This document shows, piece by piece, positions 62,781 to 64,000 of a stretch of DNA of 64,000 bases. The notes beneath the pieces were generated by a model, which was given only the letters and a program-made list of their open reading frames with translations, was not told where the DNA came from and made no database searches. Source of the DNA: Bacillus sp. JCM 19034 (lineage in GTDB: Bacteria; Bacillota; Bacilli; Bacillales; Bacillaceae_D); assembly GCF_001310635.1 (NCBI RefSeq), contig NZ_BAXR01000001.1, positions 434,001-498,000 on the forward strand, given 5' to 3'. Position 1 is the stretch's first letter, and each line of letters starts with the position of its first letter. Position numbers and translations under genes: made by a program.

Positions 62781-62879
62781 ACTAGGGGAGTCCAATGAGT
62801 TGGGCTGAGAGGAGAACGCTTTGAAGTTCTTTGACCCTTGGGACCTGATCTGGATCATGCCAGCGTAGGGAAGTTAGCT
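62781..62879 (+). promoter_or_regulatory. TPP riboswitch (THI element) of thiC
   Basis: The conserved segments appear in order: ACTAGGGGAGTCC, GGGCTGAGAGGAG, GACCCTTGGGACCTGATCTGG and CATGCCAGCGTAGGGAAGT, each cited in pieces. This is the second TPP riboswitch of the window, here controlling synthesis instead of salvage. Confidence 0.96.
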
Positions 62880-62910
62880 AATACAGTACGTATATTATTA
62901 ATTGCGTATG

Positions 62911-62948
62911 AGCTGGGTCCATCTTTTTTGATGAACTCAGCTTTTTTC
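62911..62948 (+). terminator. Riboswitch terminator upstream of thiC
   Basis: AGCTGGGTCCATC pairs (with G-U pairs) with GATGAACTCAGCT, followed by TTTTTT. It is the probable expression platform. Confidence 0.85.
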
Positions 62949-63008
62949 TTTCGTTGATTGTTCCAACGGTCTCATTATGATAAATCTATTTATTTAAGGA
63001 GAGATTCG

Positions 63009-64000
<992 letters not shown>

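Overview
The window is low-GC, densely coded DNA from an endospore-forming member of the Bacillaceae. The evidence is a CotD-like coat protein, an H-type small acid-soluble spore protein, a class B RNase P RNA, GpsB, two TPP riboswitches, and gene orders that match Bacillus subtilis: cotD-ypsA-gpsB-rnpB-ypsC, yneR...yneT-parE-parC, and sigY-yxlCDEFG. The species cannot be named from the sequence alone.

The window spans the replication terminus. A near-canonical Bacillus dif site lies at 13961-13988, just after parE-parC. Genes left of it run almost all on + (1-13.8 kb), and genes from 14.2 to 35.5 kb run mostly on -, as expected where two replichores meet. Four extra copies of the XerD-type arm TTATGTAAACT sit in intergenic DNA at 3.8, 15.0, 15.1 and 33.7 kb. 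The left copy is inverted relative to the right ones. They resemble the XerD-binding sites implicated in SMC unloading at the terminus.

Layout: 0-4.5 kb, spore coat, cell division (gpsB), RNase H-like protein, RNase P RNA, THUMP rRNA methyltransferase and YneR. 4.6-13.8 kb, M32 carboxypeptidase, small exporter, CoA-binding protein, topoisomerase IV and a DUF2207 membrane protein. 14-15.8 kb, dif-proximal lipoprotein, gene remnant and K+ channel. 16-20.4 kb, a complete Ugp-type ABC importer. 20.5-22.8 kb, TetR regulator with a clear operator, DUF5360 protein, lipoprotein and flavoprotein. 22.9-25.9 kb, the sigma-Y operon with its likely own promoter. 26.1-29.7 kb, sulfite reductase cysJI. 29.9-33.4 kb, TPP-riboswitch-controlled thiXYZ-tenA pyrimidine salvage. 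33.4-36.5 kb, histidinol phosphatase, DeoR regulator and TatD-like hydrolase. 36.5-39.7 kb, an AT-rich accessory patch of lipoproteins, a decayed gene and a tyrosine recombinase. 40-53.6 kb, metabolic and membrane genes (GDPD, chemotaxis receptor, ldh, aminotransferase, TRIC channel, AbrB-type membrane protein, glutamate dehydrogenase, YtvI-like, speD, VanW, Ca2+ antiporter). 53.7-64 kb, sspH, gnd, a moxR-DUF58-DUF4129 operon, MmcB-like nuclease, sensor kinase, BMP-family lipoprotein, and a second TPP riboswitch followed by thiC, which runs off the window.

A caution for every reader: about 35 genuine-looking single-base frameshifts interrupt otherwise intact genes, including parE (1), parC (3), thiC (2) and gnd (1). 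In nearly every case adding or removing one base in a short run of identical bases restores the full-length family protein. These are most simply sequencing or assembly errors, so the affected genes are listed as whole CDS with the break position given, not as pseudogenes.
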